From Dendrobium chrysotoxum (taxonomy: Eukaryota; Streptophyta; Magnoliopsida; Asparagales; Orchidaceae): 64,000 nt of DNA. Below the pieces are notes generated by a model. That model ran no database searches. It was not told the origin of the DNA and saw nothing but the letters and a program-made list of their open reading frames with translations. Positions 35,725 through 46,364 of this stretch are shown piece by piece (positions within the stretch are counted from its first letter, which is position 1; the number at the start of each line of letters is the position of its first letter). The DNA lies in NCBI GenBank assembly GCA_019925795.1, contig CM034311.1, forward strand, positions 22,566,231 through 22,630,230, read 5' to 3'. The translations under genes were made by a program, and so were the position numbers.

Positions 35725-35854
35725 AGCTTTGTTAGGGATGGCTTTTTTGTTGTTTTCTAAATCAGCTTTTGAGTACAAAAATTTCTAATTCAAAATATTT
35801 TTGTACTAAAAAATTGCTTTAGAAAGCATTAGAAAAGTCATCCTAAACGAAGCC
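35725..35854. mobile_element. Tourist-like MITE (same family), diverged
   Basis: Ends AGCTTTGTTAGGGATGGC and GTCATCCTAAACGAAGCC with TGA on both sides. The interior holds TTTTGTACTAAAAAATTGC. Confidence 0.65.
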
Positions 35855-36302
35855 TGAGTCTTCGCAAACCCCTTCACAGGCATCCATATAATTTGAGGCT
35901 TTGAGCATCTACATTATTACGAAGATTCTTAATTTGATTGAATCAACTCGTTACGAAAGTAATTACAAGCAATAATTGTAGCAATTTTGAGCGATCAAGA
36001 ATAAGAAATCTATGAAAATTGAAATATTAACTTATATCATCCACAATTGATTCTATAAGCTATTATTATAAATATACAACTTAAAAATGCTAATGCATTA
36101 TTGTGAATCCAAATTTTAGTTCTCATTCTTAGCTATTATATTTCCTCTCTAAAATCCTTATTTTCCTACAGCCTTATGTGAGAAAGAAAGTGGAAGAAAA
36201 AAAAAAAAGAAAAAAAAAATATTTTACGTCTATTTTATTAGATAAAATCCTAAATATCTCCATTAATTAAATTACAAAAAAGCAAAAAACTCGTCAAATT
36301 AA
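35855..36302. other. Intergenic, nothing recognised
   Basis: AT-rich, with poly-A runs near 36197-36220. Confidence 0.5.
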
Positions 36303-36305
36303 ATT

Positions 36306-36952
36306 CACTGCTAAAAAATGAAATTTTTTGCCGACCGCATTTTCAAAACCGCTGCCAAAGAATATTTTAAGAAGCGGCATACACAGCCGTTTGTAATATT
36401 AAATTATTAATACTTAATAATCTCCGCAATCCCTCCCCTACCGTGCCCTAGCTCCCACTCGACCTGATTCCGTGTCCATCTCCCAAGCCCACCGCCTTCT
36501 CCATGTTACCAAGCTCGCACTCTCCAACATCTACAGCCAAATTCTCTTCATCAATCGAACAGCCACTTATACGCTGCCGCAGTCGGCATCAAGCCTACTG
36601 CCTCCTCCCGTGCCCTAGCTCGTGCGAACAACAATCCTCTTCTTTGATCAAGCACCTGCCTGTTCATATGCCAGGTTATAAGGTTAAACAATGTCGTGCA
36701 TGCAAGGGTTTAAAACATTGCTATGATACAAATTTGCAGTGGTATAAATCGCCAGTACATTGCAGAACAATAGCAACTAAAACCATTGTTAAAGTCAACA
36801 TCTAATAGCGCTCATAAAACCGCTATAAAAGTTTTTCCAGTGAATACAAATACAACGGATTTCTATCAGCCGCTGAAAGTATTTTAATAGTGTTTTAAAC
36901 CGTTGTCATCACTTAAAAAAAAGCGCTGCCATAGCCATAATTAATTGTAGTG
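36306..36952. mobile_element. Non-autonomous CACTA-type element, ATT target duplication
   Basis: 647 bp, starting CACTGCTAAAAAATG and ending TTAATTGTAGTG (inverted CACTACAATT), flanked by ATT at 36303-36305 and 36953-36955. Subterminal regions repeat CCGCTGCC/CCGCTAT and GCGCTGCC-type words, as usual for CACTA elements. No transposase is present. The GC-rich middle (36420-36680) contrasts with the ends and may be captured host sequence. Confidence 0.72.
36503..36805 (+). CDS. Unidentified open frame inside the CACTA element
   Basis: 100 codons starting MLPSSHSPTSTAKF, with several Cys (CRACKGLKHCYD). I recognise no family. The GC-rich, Ser/Pro-rich first half resembles coding or 5'UTR sequence captured from a gene; the second half includes element subterminal DNA. 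It is probably not a functional protein. Confidence 0.25.
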   Translation: MLPSSHSPTSTAKFSSSIEQPLIRCRSRHQAYCLLPCPSSCEQQSSSLIKHLPVHMPGYKVKQCRACKGLKHCYDTNLQWYKSPVHCRTIATKTIVKVNI

Positions 36953-36955
36953 ATT

Positions 36956-37439
36956 ATTAAAATTTTAAAAATAATAATTATCATTAGAGGACTGTATATA
37001 TAATACTTATCCAAGTCAATTTGTAATGCATGTGCGTATCATTTACTCATTCTTGTTTAAACATTTGAACGGTGAACTGTCGAAATCAAAGCTGAGAACT
37101 GACGCATTATTTTACAGAACAAATTGCAGGTTATGGGAAACAAGAATGTTCAGACGTCGGTGCAGGCTGCAGCTCATGTGCTGATGATGTGCCACCATGA
37201 AACATTCACGTTGGTAGCGTGTGGCACACGTCGGAGAATCATAACTGCCAAACAATACTTTTTATAATATATAATTTATGTGCATTTTATCAGATATAAA
37301 AGATACACAATTAGGAGCTAATTAATGGTTTAATAAGTTGACGGTTTCCACCGACCATGTACATGAAAGCATCAAATTTCTGGGCGGTGAAATCTGTCGA
37401 ATCTGTTTTCATTAAGCCACCAGCCTTCGAATCTGTTTT
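36956..37439. other. Intergenic
   Basis: No gene. An imperfect inverted pair GTGCCAC / GTGTGGCAC lies near 37190-37230. Confidence 0.45.
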
Positions 37440-37498
37440 GAAAGCAGTTTTTTTAAGTATAAAAAGCTGCTTTAAAAAAGCTGTCCCAAACGGAGCAT
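37440..37498. mobile_element. Half of a Tourist-like MITE
   Basis: Right half only: AAAAAGCTGCTTTAAAAAAG then GCTGTCCCAAACGGAGC. The left end is missing or rearranged. Confidence 0.6.
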
Positions 37499-38530
37499 AC
37501 ATTTGTTATGAAATTAAAGTCGAGTGTTATCCATGAACATAAACACATCACTTGCACATAAACTTTTTCTTCCTTCTATATTGGGCTGAGATTCTCAAAT
37601 TTTCTCCCCCCAAAAAAATTCCTTTTTCCATGATATCAGTTAGTCTTTCTGATCATGTCTTCTGTGAGAATTCTCTCTCAGTCAATCCTTCAACCCCAAC
37701 ACTCCACAATAAGAACAAGCGTCATACAAGAACAGTTGAATCCATCCAAAGCCATTCAACTTCTAGAGTACAGGAATGATTCCTCCTCAGTAACATTGAC
37801 TGTTTCAGAAGCTCACAATTCACAGTCGAAAAGGACATTTTTTCCCAAACTTCATAGATCGAGCAACATTAATTTTTAATGTTCCACATTCTCCAACAAC
37901 TGAGACAAATCCAACATCAAAACAACAGGAAATTGCAGAGTCAATGCTGAACGCAGTGCTTGACCTGTTAGCACTTATGGGATGAGCAACCGTTGATTTC
38001 TTCTGCCACAATAAGTAATCTGGTTGGAAAGATGACTTGGTCGCAAAATGGGAGGGGAGGGTGCGTGTTCAAGAAGCTCGAAATGAAAGCCATGGATATT
38101 ATTAGAAAATATTATGTGATTTCGCATTCTCAAGGGGAAGGTTGTTCTATTGTATTAATTAGTATATATAATAGAAAATAATAAGAGTTTTGTGAAGCAA
38201 ATATGATTATCCAATTTCAGAAAGGAGAAAATCACGGCCCTGACAAGTTGCAATAATCCACTATATATTATAAATAAAAGAGTTCGCTCTTCTCCATAAA
38301 TGAAAAAAAACATGATTACACAATTAAGAGTAATTTTATCTAACTCATAACGATTACAAAAGTTAGGTGTTCACAAGCAGATAGTTTCGATCCAATAAAA
38401 GGGTTAGATGTTGGTAGCTAGGCAACAATAGTCGTTTGACGAAGTCTGGCCATTCTAGTGGTGATTTTTTATGGTGGTCATCAATGAAAATCTTTGAGAA
38501 ATATAATATAGTTTTTTAGCTCTTTTAGCT
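37499..38530. other. Unidentified; weakly coding-like stretch at 37655-38010
   Basis: Overlapping plus and minus open frames (37552-37779, 37655-37879, 37820-38011 on minus) have balanced composition but no motif I recognise. It may be a gene remnant. Confidence 0.35.
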
Positions 38531-38850
38531 TTTTTTTTATTAACCTAAATTTATTCCAAATAAGAAAAAGGGGAATACAACAAGGACCCAAAAACAACCG
38601 AAACCAAATTACATCAAAAAATGAAAATTGTAAGCAAACTCAACAAAACAGACAATTAGAGAAGCAGAAGTAAAGGAGCCAAAAGCGGACTCAGGGAATG
38701 GCTAAGCTCCCTGCAACCACCCCGCAGCCAGGCACGGACCGTCCATTGGAGATGACGACTCAAAAATCAACAACAGCTCTCTCAGCTTCTGAACTTCCTT
38801 CACGTAGAAAACTAGGTCCTATTAATATCTTTCTGAAAGAGATACTTTAG
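38531..38850 (-). mobile_element. L1-type LINE 3' end or processed retrosequence (poly-A on minus strand)
   Basis: On the minus strand the segment ends TATTTGGAATAAATTTAGG then TTAATAAAAAAAA, that is a polyadenylation-like signal and A tail. The preceding GC-richer part (GGTTGCAGGGAGCTTAGCC) looks like a 3'UTR. No coding domain remains. Confidence 0.5.
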
Positions 38851-39463
38851 TAACTATGATCAAAATTCAAAATTCTCCATCGTATTGATCTTTTTTTCAT
38901 CATAGATCGTTTACTTAACAAGATGGTGACTTCTACTGACTAATAACATATGATCAGCCATGATTCACACTTGGGAAAAATGTATCTATCCTTACATATT
39001 TATGGTAATAAATTTATGATATTTTTGGTTCAAATATCTGAATGCTTTGATATTTGAAATTCATATTAAATTCATATTTGATTAAATAAATTTTCTTGTG
39101 GTGTATAGATATAATTATAATTTGATTCTAATATACAGTAAAATTGTGTTACTTTTAATATAATTTATTGCAGTTAATGCAAATCTACACTCCCCTTATC
39201 TCCTTACATACCTCAATAATTTTATTTCATTTAGTCAAATGATCTATGCTGACTATTTTCTTGACAGAATGATGAACATCAATTCACAAAGCCTGCTGTG
39301 CACTAATTCTGAAATCGGCTCTATTGTGTTGAATTCAATTTTCAAACAATAAGCTTTGAATTGATTAAAATAGAAAATATAGAAAAATGGTGAGTAAAAA
39401 TCTATTACTATTATTGTTATATATATATATATATTTCAAAATCCTAGATTATTTGTGTGTGAA
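38851..39463. other. Intergenic, nothing recognised
   Basis: AT-rich with a short TA run at 39418-39434. Confidence 0.5.
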
Positions 39464-39466
39464 TAA

Positions 39467-39586
39467 AGCTTCGTTTGGGACGGCTTTTTACTGCTTCTTA
39501 AAGCAGCTTTTTAATATAAAAATAATTTTTTTTTGCACTAAAAAGCCGCTTTAAGAAGTAATAAAAAAACCGTCCCAAACTAAGCC
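39467..39586. mobile_element. Tourist-like MITE, first of a tandem pair
   Basis: Ends AGCTTCGTTTGGGACGGC and CCGTCCCAAACTAAGCC. TAA lies at 39464-39466 and at 39587-39589; the second TAA is shared with the next copy. The arms pair almost fully (CTGCTTCTTAAAGCAGC-type hairpin). Confidence 0.87.
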
Positions 39587-39589
39587 TAA

Positions 39590-39708
39590 GGCTTCATTTG
39601 AAACCACATTCTTACTACTTCTTAAAGCAGTTTTTTAGTGCACAAATTTTATTTTTTGTACTAAAAAGCTGTTTTAACAAGCAGTAAAAAGCGGTCTCAA
39701 ACGAAGCC
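39590..39708. mobile_element. Tourist-like MITE, second of a tandem pair
   Basis: Ends GGCTTCATTTGAAACC and GGTCTCAAACGAAGCC, with TAA at 39587-39589 and 39709-39711, giving TAA-element-TAA-element-TAA. Confidence 0.87.
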
Positions 39709-39711
39709 TAA

Positions 39712-40390
39712 TTTTATCCTAAAATATCATGTTGCTCTAATTTAGTCTCTTGACTATACAAATTAATCCAAAATATTCTCTCATATTATAATTGTAATAT
39801 AAAATTGAACTCATTTAGTCAATTTATAGATCAATTTTGTACGGTCAAAGGGATTAAATTGGAGTAAAGTGCAATGAAAATTTCATTGGGGATAGTTTTC
39901 GTACTATTTTGTAAAATTATTATAGAGAAAGAAATTTTTTAAAGTTATCATAAAAAGTAATATTTTAGCATAAATTTTTTCAAAGCGTTGAAAAGATAGA
40001 GAGTGACCAAATAAAAATTATAATTGGAAAAAAAAATGCCAGAAACAGAGCAGAGAAGGAGTGGGAGGTTGCCTTCAGCTGCGGACCGAATCAATGAAAA
40101 CGTTGAAAGGTTAATTGCAGAAACGCGTTCTGATAAGTAATTAAGAGATAAACAAAGCACTAATGCGGCATTAAGAAAAAAATAAGTACTCTGAGATCCC
40201 CCAATTCAATGGAAAGACCGAATCACCGTATCTCTCTTTTTTCCCATTTTTTAAGCAAGAAAATCACCATATCTCCACCTCATGCGTTTCTTCTGACAGT
40301 GCCGTCTTGACCGGCTTTAAGAGAGAGAAACTGAGGGGGACAGATATCCGCAACCGCAGGTCAGAGCTCATCAGAGAAGAAGCTCAGAGA
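39712..40390. other. Upstream region of the calmodulin-like gene
   Basis: No gene. It includes the putative promoter region: CT-rich and GC-richer DNA from about 40250, then a GA tract (40391-40412). Confidence 0.5.
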
Positions 40391-40412
40391 GGGAGAGAGA
40401 GAGAGAGAGAGG
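40391..40412. repeat. (GA)n tract upstream of the TATA-like box
   Basis: About ten GA units just upstream of the TATA-like box. GA tracts near plant transcription starts are common and can bind BPC proteins; binding here is inference. Confidence 0.85.
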
Positions 40413-40423
40413 AGAGGGAAAGG

Positions 40424-40434
40424 CTATAAAAAGG
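40424..40434 (+). promoter_or_regulatory. TATA box candidate for the calmodulin-like gene
   Basis: CTATAAAAAGG lies 87 bases before the ATG, which would put transcription start near 40455-40460 and give a short 5'UTR. Confidence 0.65.
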
Positions 40435-40520
40435 TGGGTTTAGTTCCATTGCATTAGGTCTATGCAGATTTTTGACACTCAGTCCTCTTCCTGGGTTGGC
40501 TTTTTGGAGTACAGAAAGGC

Positions 40521-43500
40521 ATGGATTTCCTCACAGAGGAGGAGTTCTCCGAGTTCTGGGACGCTTTTTGCCTTCTTGATAAGGATGGAGATGGTGTGTT
40601 CTTCTTCTTCCTCTTCTTCTTCCACTTCTTCCTCTTCTTCTTCTTCTTCTTTCTTCTATCATCTCATTATCTGTTTTTATTTTTATTTTTTCAGAGCTCA
40701 TTTTGATTGCTTGGAGATGAAAAATATGTTTTTAGAAAATAATAATTTTTCGTTTTTATTTTCTTGGAGGGGAAAATAAAATAGATTTTATTGCATATAT
40801 AATATATTATCAATTTAAAAGTTATAAAAAATTTTAAAAAATATGGGGGGTGATCATTATATTCATGTTGACATAAATCGATTAGAATTTTATTTGGGAT
40901 AATTTTCTTACTATTTTATTTCTCAAATTACAATTATAATCTTTTTTTGATAGTTGCTTTTTTGTCGCTTTCATGGAATATTTGTGTTAGGAAGCTGCAT
41001 TTTATAATAACTTTTAAAAAAATTATTTTTTTTTCACAACAGCTTTATAATCATCTTTACAAAAAGCTACATATATCTCAAACGATTAATGTCTCAAAAA
41101 ATCATTCTGCTTATAAAATCTCTATTAAAAATTGGCGGTCACATCGTCGAAGTTAGCAACCGTTTTATTTCCATCAGAAATTCCGTCGAAAAATATATTT
41201 TTTCACTGACATGAAATGCTCATCAACATATTTAAAATCTTAAAAATATATAATTTTGTAAAAAAAATTCTTCCTATTTGAATGAATTGATCAATATACA
41301 TTAAATTAACGTTACAAAAAGATATTTGAATTCACTCATAGGCTTTGGTGTTTGACTAAAAAATTTGTGGAGAAGTTGGTTGGACGTGGATAATAATTAG
41401 CAAGTTGGTTTAATGGTCATTGGTCAACTAAGCATGTCCTCATGTCAACGTACTCCAAATCTCATTTTAAGATTAATTACAATGTGTACGTGGAAGAGAG
41501 CATGTAGTTGGAGAAAAATTGGGCAATACATTAATTAAATTTTTTTATTAAGATTTTTTTTGAAATAATTTTTTTATTATTTTATTTTTCAGATCATAAT
41601 CATAATTTTTCACTGCTTTCAATAAATTTTTGTACTAAGAAACTGCTTTCTACAACTTTCAAAAAAGCTGCTTTTTTCACAGCAGCTTAACATCTCCAAT
41701 AATATTGTAATATAACATTATTTAAATGATCATTTTCAAATGTTCTTTAAATGAGGCAATATGGGTTGTAACTTTTGACTAAATTGCCTTTGAAGATGGA
41801 CTATTTATTTGAAAAATTGGTCAAAAGTTCTATGGTAATGTTTCATATAAAATACTATCTATGTTATAATTTATTTGAATGGTCCTACTTTCAAACAAAA
41901 ATTTCACTATTAACCTTTGTTAGCATTGTCAAATCCAATAACAAGAACCCCAATTTTTTCTTGTGTCTTTCAGTCATTAACAGATATATGTCAATCAATT
42001 TATCAAAATTTCAAAAATAGCAAATTTTTGGAGGGGATTATTTACATATTTAACCCTCAAAATATTAATCTTACATGCCTACCACTCATATACAATTTTA
42101 ATATCAAATATATCACTCTTATATTTCATTCCTACTACTCATACCATCCTATAAATTTTAATATTTCATTCCATACACTCATATTTATTTTATTGGTGGT
42201 AAGCATATAATATTAATATTTTGGGTGTCGGATATATAAATAGTATGAAATAAAGTGGTATGTATGTAAATCCCCCAAATTGTGACATCAAAGTTGTTAG
42301 AGATTTAGGGATCGTTTGGAACAGCTTTCTTACTGTTTTACTTTTTATACTACAATCATAATTTTTATTTGATTATTATATTTTTTGTTGCTTTAAAAAA
42401 AAAATTATAGTAGAAAGTTGTTTTCTACAATAGCTTTAAAATATTACTTTCTCTACAGCAGCAGCTTTACAAAATAGTAAGAAAATTGCCCCAAATAAAA
42501 TTCTATAATGTTGACAAATAATAAAAATTCATTCTGCAAAATTACATGGGAGCATTTAACATTTACTAAAAATGATAATATCAATATATAAAAAATCAAA
42601 GATTTATATAAAATATATAAATAAATTTTTTTACTAACGAAAAAAAACCCTTATAATCATTATTTATTTTAAGAGAAAAAATGTACTAATTTGTATTTTT
42701 ACAAAAATATATATTGTTGCTTTGAAGAAATATATTGCACTGTTACTATATATTTATATGAGAAGTTTCTGATCAAATTCTTGGTATTGTAGGAGGATCT
42801 ATAACGATGGAAGAGATGCTGATCATCATGAAAACAATATGGCAGAGTTCTTCAAGCATTGAACTGAAAGAAATGAGCAGCCAATTTGATTTTGATTTTA
42901 GAGGAAGCTTTGATTTTGGAGTTCTATTGGATTTAATTAACGAAAATGTTAAGGTAAGCAAATTTCTTTCTTATCCAAAAATTATAATTAGGTAAATTTT
43001 TAAAAAGGAGCATAATTAATTCTTAATTAAGCAATAGGAACATAATTAGGATAAAATTTAAAAAAGGAGCAAAAATGTCAAACTATTTGGAGTCTACTAT
43101 ATAAGACGCAAAACTATTTACAAAATCATTTTGTGTTTTCATAATAAATTCCAAACCATTCACTAGAAAACGCAAAATGATTTTGTGTGTTCTGCTTTTT
43201 TCGCATTCGCAAAATCTTTTCGTGTTTTCAAATGAATATGCAAAATTATTTTGCATTTTGGCTATTTTTAAATTTAATTTTTTTCTATTTCTACTTTTTG
43301 TTGTTGTTTATATATAATTATATATATATTTTTTTGCAGGAAATAAATAAAGAAGATGAATTAAAGGAAGTCTTTAAAGTGTTTGACAGAGATCAAAATG
43401 GCTTCATATCGGCCACTGAGGTTAGTTTCATGAAAATTTATATATTAATTGAGTGTAATATTTATTTTCTTCAGTACTATTCTGTAAATATAATATAATA

Positions 43501-44982
43501 CAGAATATACATTAAAAAATTACATGTAATATTCATTTAATAATATCATTAATAGGTAGACATCAAAGTGCTAGGAATTTTCTAATATTATTAAAAATAT
43601 GCCAAATAATATAATTTTTTTAATAAATTATAAGGCTTGTTTCATAACTCATAAGTCCAAATACCTCTACCTTTCTTAACATAAGTCAAATCTAATACCT
43701 CTACTTTCCTAACTGGGTCATCGGAAGGCCGCCGTTTTATGTGACCAAACCATCTAAGGCGACTCTCTCTAATCTTATCCTCCACTGGAGCTACTCCAAC
43801 CTTTTCACGTATATGCTCATTTCGTATCCTGTCTCTAAGAGTAAATCCACTCATCCACCTAAGCATCCTCATCTCCGCAACACATAACTTAGTATTAAAA
43901 ATATGTCAAATAATATAATTTTTTTTATAAATTATAAGGTTTGTTTCATAACTCATAATTCCAAATCCTCCTTAGGTTGAGCCATTTGGAGTATTTAGTT
44001 TATGTTCATATATAATAAGTTCTCATGACTTGGAATATTAATTAAAAGATAATTATTATATTTTAGTAATGGGTGAGCTGACTTTTCAAAGATTATATAT
44101 ATATATATATTTAATTTTCTTATTTGCAATATTTTTTTTAAAAAGATTAATTTGTAGAAACTATGTGTGTTTGATGATATTTGTTTAAGTTAATTTGAGA
44201 AAGACATGTAACAACTTTCTCTTTAGTTTTTGGTTTTGTTGAATTATTCATAGGTTTTGATCAAATTTTAATAAATTCAAATTTGAGATTAGAGGTGTTT
44301 GTTTGGGATGGCTGCAGCTTTCTATAACATTGGTTGTGAAGTTGCTCAGGGGAAATCAACTTTGCTACTCTAATTGTAACAAAAAAATTTATGAATGCTA
44401 TATATATGAAAAGCAAAGGAGCAGAAAGCTGTCCCAAACAGGCCCTAAGATTATGAATGAATTTGAAAAATTGTAGAATTAAGAACATGGCTTTGATGTG
44501 AAGGAGGTTTTATTTTTATTTCATTTTATCTTCTATTTTTTGCCTTCATATATATATATACAACAAAGTTAAATCATTAAGTTACTTTAAAACTTGAGCT
44601 TTTTGGGATAGCTTTCTTATTGCTTTATGAAGCAATTTCTAAGTACAATTTTTTTTTTTTTGAATTAAAATTTTTGTATTTAAAAATTGTTTCATAAAGC
44701 AATAAGAAAATTGTCCCCCATGAAGCCTTAAGTTGAGCTTAGTTGCGCCCACAAAGCATAATATCAACATATAAATTTTGCCCTTTCTTAGATATTTATA
44801 TATGATTATCGTTTTGCTAAAACTATTTCAAATTTTTTTTTTTTCAGCTAAAGAATGTGTTGATCAGTCTAGGTGAGAAATTGACAGATGAGGAGGCAGA
44901 GCAGATGATAAAGGAGGCAGATTTTGATGGAGATGGGAGAGTAAATTATGATGATTTCGTACAAACAATGATGTCAATGTAA
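40521..44982 (+). CDS. Calmodulin-like protein (CML8/11 type), four exons, 148 aa
   Basis: Calcium-binding regulator that should switch target proteins in cytosol or nucleus. Exons 40521-40593, 42796-42953, 43340-43420 and 44848-44982 join in frame to 148 codons, close to canonical calmodulin. The first intron splits the Gly codon of DKDGDG, a conserved calmodulin position. EF1: DKDGDGSITMEE, all ligands intact. EF2: DFDFRGSFDFGV, where the 12th-position Glu is Val and position 5 is Arg, so it should not bind calcium. EF3: DRDQNGFISATE, intact. EF4: DFDGDGRVNYDD, with Asp in place of Glu at position 12, predicting weaker or Mg-preferring binding. The linker keeps NKEDELKEVFKVF and GEKLTDEEAEQMIKEAD. 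Introns are 2,202, 386 and 1,427 bp and hold MITEs and an antisense LINE fragment. A TATA-like box lies 87 bp upstream. The exon-2 acceptor is a tandem AGGAG; the downstream choice restores the family register. Confidence 0.93.
42308..42505. mobile_element. Tourist-like MITE in CML intron 1
   Basis: Left end GGGATCGTTTGGAACAGC after TTA; right end AATTGCCCCAAATAAAATTC. It is about 198 bp and longer than its relatives. Two further degenerate relatives (about 40895-41090 and 41545-41690) lie in the same intron. Confidence 0.65.
43589..43966. repeat. 74-bp direct repeats flanking the LINE fragment
   Basis: Left copy 43589-43662 and right copy 43893-43966 start TATTAAAAATATG and end CCAAAT. They differ at about three substitutions and one T-length difference. 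Confidence 0.9.
43663..43892 (-). mobile_element. RTE-like LINE internal fragment in CML intron 3, antisense to the gene
   Basis: The minus strand encodes MRMLRWMSGFTLRDRIRN and continues with RLRWFGHIKRRPSDDPVRK and YVKKGRG, the same C-terminal segment as LINE copy 1. Both ends are internal to the LINE: no GTT tail, and the 3' side stops within GGTAGAGGTA. It is bracketed by two 74-bp near-identical direct repeats (43589-43662, 43893-43966). Confidence 0.9.
44292..44445. mobile_element. Tourist-like MITE in CML intron 3
   Basis: Ends GAGGTGTTTGTTTGGGATGG and GCTGTCCCAAACAGGCCC, with TTA on the left and TAA on the right. Confidence 0.75.
44597..44727. mobile_element. Tourist-like MITE in CML intron 3
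   Basis: Ends AGCTTTTTGGGATAGC and TTGTCCCCCATGAAGCC; TTA follows. Left end slightly rearranged. It lies 120 bp before the last exon. Confidence 0.7.
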
Positions 44983-45178
44983 AAAAATAAAATAAAATAA
45001 AAACTGAAGAGATTGTTAGTCGGTGTCAAAGCAACGGTGCACCAAAACAAATCCTTCAAAATTGTCATTTACATGTTGCACTTTTTATCATGCAATGAAA
45101 TTTTCAATTACACAATGCAATAATGTTGTCTATGTTCAGTGTAGGATTAAGAGAATGAACTATTGGTCATAGTAGGGG

Positions 45179-45180
<2 letters not shown>

Positions 45181-45211
<31 letters not shown>
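45181..45211. repeat. (GA)n microsatellite
   Basis: About fifteen GA units preceded by G7, 200 bp after the CML stop. Confidence 0.9.
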
Positions 45212-45213
<2 letters not shown>

Positions 45214-45276
45214 AGGGTTTTCATACACCTCTTTCTTCTCCCATTAGCTCTCTCTATCCTTCCTCCTCTCCTCTTA

Positions 45277-45497
45277 AGCTTTGTTTGATTGAAGAAGTCC
45301 TTTTGTAAAATTTTGGTAAGAAACGGTTGTTTCAAAAACTGTTTTTTTCTCACGGAGAAGCAAAAATAAAAAGCTTTGAAAATCGGTAAGAAAATGGAGA
45401 TTTGAAAAATACAGTTTTACAAAAATTATACATTCAAACAGCAAATTAACGTCGGCAAACGGAAGAAGCCAGTAGAAACGGACAAACAAACGAAGCC
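45277..45497. mobile_element. Tourist-like MITE, 221 bp
   Basis: Ends AGCTTTGTTTGATTG and GACAAACAAACGAAGCC; TTA flanks at 45274-45276 and 45498-45500. The interior differs from the shorter family members (GTAAGAAACGGTTG). Confidence 0.72.
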
Positions 45498-45847
45498 TTA
45501 GTGTTGTCTTCTTTGTAGATTTTGACCTAGAAAATGCTACATTGACTCATAACATTCCCACCAAGAATCATAACTCTCGCTCTCTCTCTATATGCCTAAA
45601 ATACCATTTCCACTTCTACAAAATCCACATCCTATTCCTTAACAAAGATAACTCTGAAAATACACTTTTTCTTAAACGAGCAACTATCCTCCAACATTTG
45701 AACACTTTCAAAACCTCACTACGCATACAATGCCATTACCGATCATATCTTCTTGGAATGGTAGAAGGGTTTTGGAAAAATACTCGAATGCAAAAATTTC
45801 ATTATTCAATCTTTTAACAATTTTATTCGCCATATGAGTTCTAAGAT

Positions 45848-46114
45848 CATCTCCAACCGAAAATCTCATTTTACACTCCAAAATACAGTAATTCATCTCT
45901 AACCGAACTCTATTTTTAACATCAAAAAAGAATACCAACTATATTCTTTCTCTAACCGGAAGAAATGAAGAAAACAATAGCGTATGTGAACAGTGCGACG
46001 CTAATATTGGCGTCGCACTGTTCACCTCGCGCAAAATAGAGTTGAATCTGACGTTCCGTTGGAGCTCCGCTGCCACTGCAAACACTCATTTGGGATTCGG
46101 TTGGAGATACCCTA
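45848..46114. mobile_element. Second Tourist/PIF-like MITE family with strong internal hairpin
   Basis: Terminal repeats GATCATCTCCAACCGAA and, inverted, GGGTATCTCCAACCGAA; TAA (or CTAA) on each side. In the middle, 16-base arms GTGAACAGTGCGACGC and GCGTCGCACTGTTCAC are perfectly complementary around an 8-base loop. Confidence 0.8.
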
Positions 46115-46364
46115 AGGGTTCTAAAAATCCCTTCATGTCTAGGAATTTATAGCTGTTTACCTCTTAGTGCTATTGCAACAACTTTAGCATAGTAGAAGGT
46201 GGAAGATCATATGCCAACTTAGGAATTTATAGTTGACTAAAGATTTTCCAGTTGTATATATTGAATTTGTGAATGCTCAGTTGAACCCTACCTAAGCTTT
46301 TCTTCTCCATTAACTGAACCACTCAATATTTGAAAAGGATGCATGATATTTATGGTATATAATC

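Noticed and set aside
37655..37879. 74-aa plus-strand frame starting MSSVRILSQSIL
   Set aside because: Balanced composition but no motif, no neighbouring exons and an overlapping frame on the other strand; left as unidentified.
40462..40779. 105-aa and 61-aa open frames running through the start of the calmodulin-like gene
   Set aside because: They read into the T/C-rich start of intron 1; the spliced EF-hand frame from 40521 is clearly the real one.
45147..45353. Minus-strand open frame with LSLSLSLS
   Set aside because: It is a translation of the (GA)n microsatellite.
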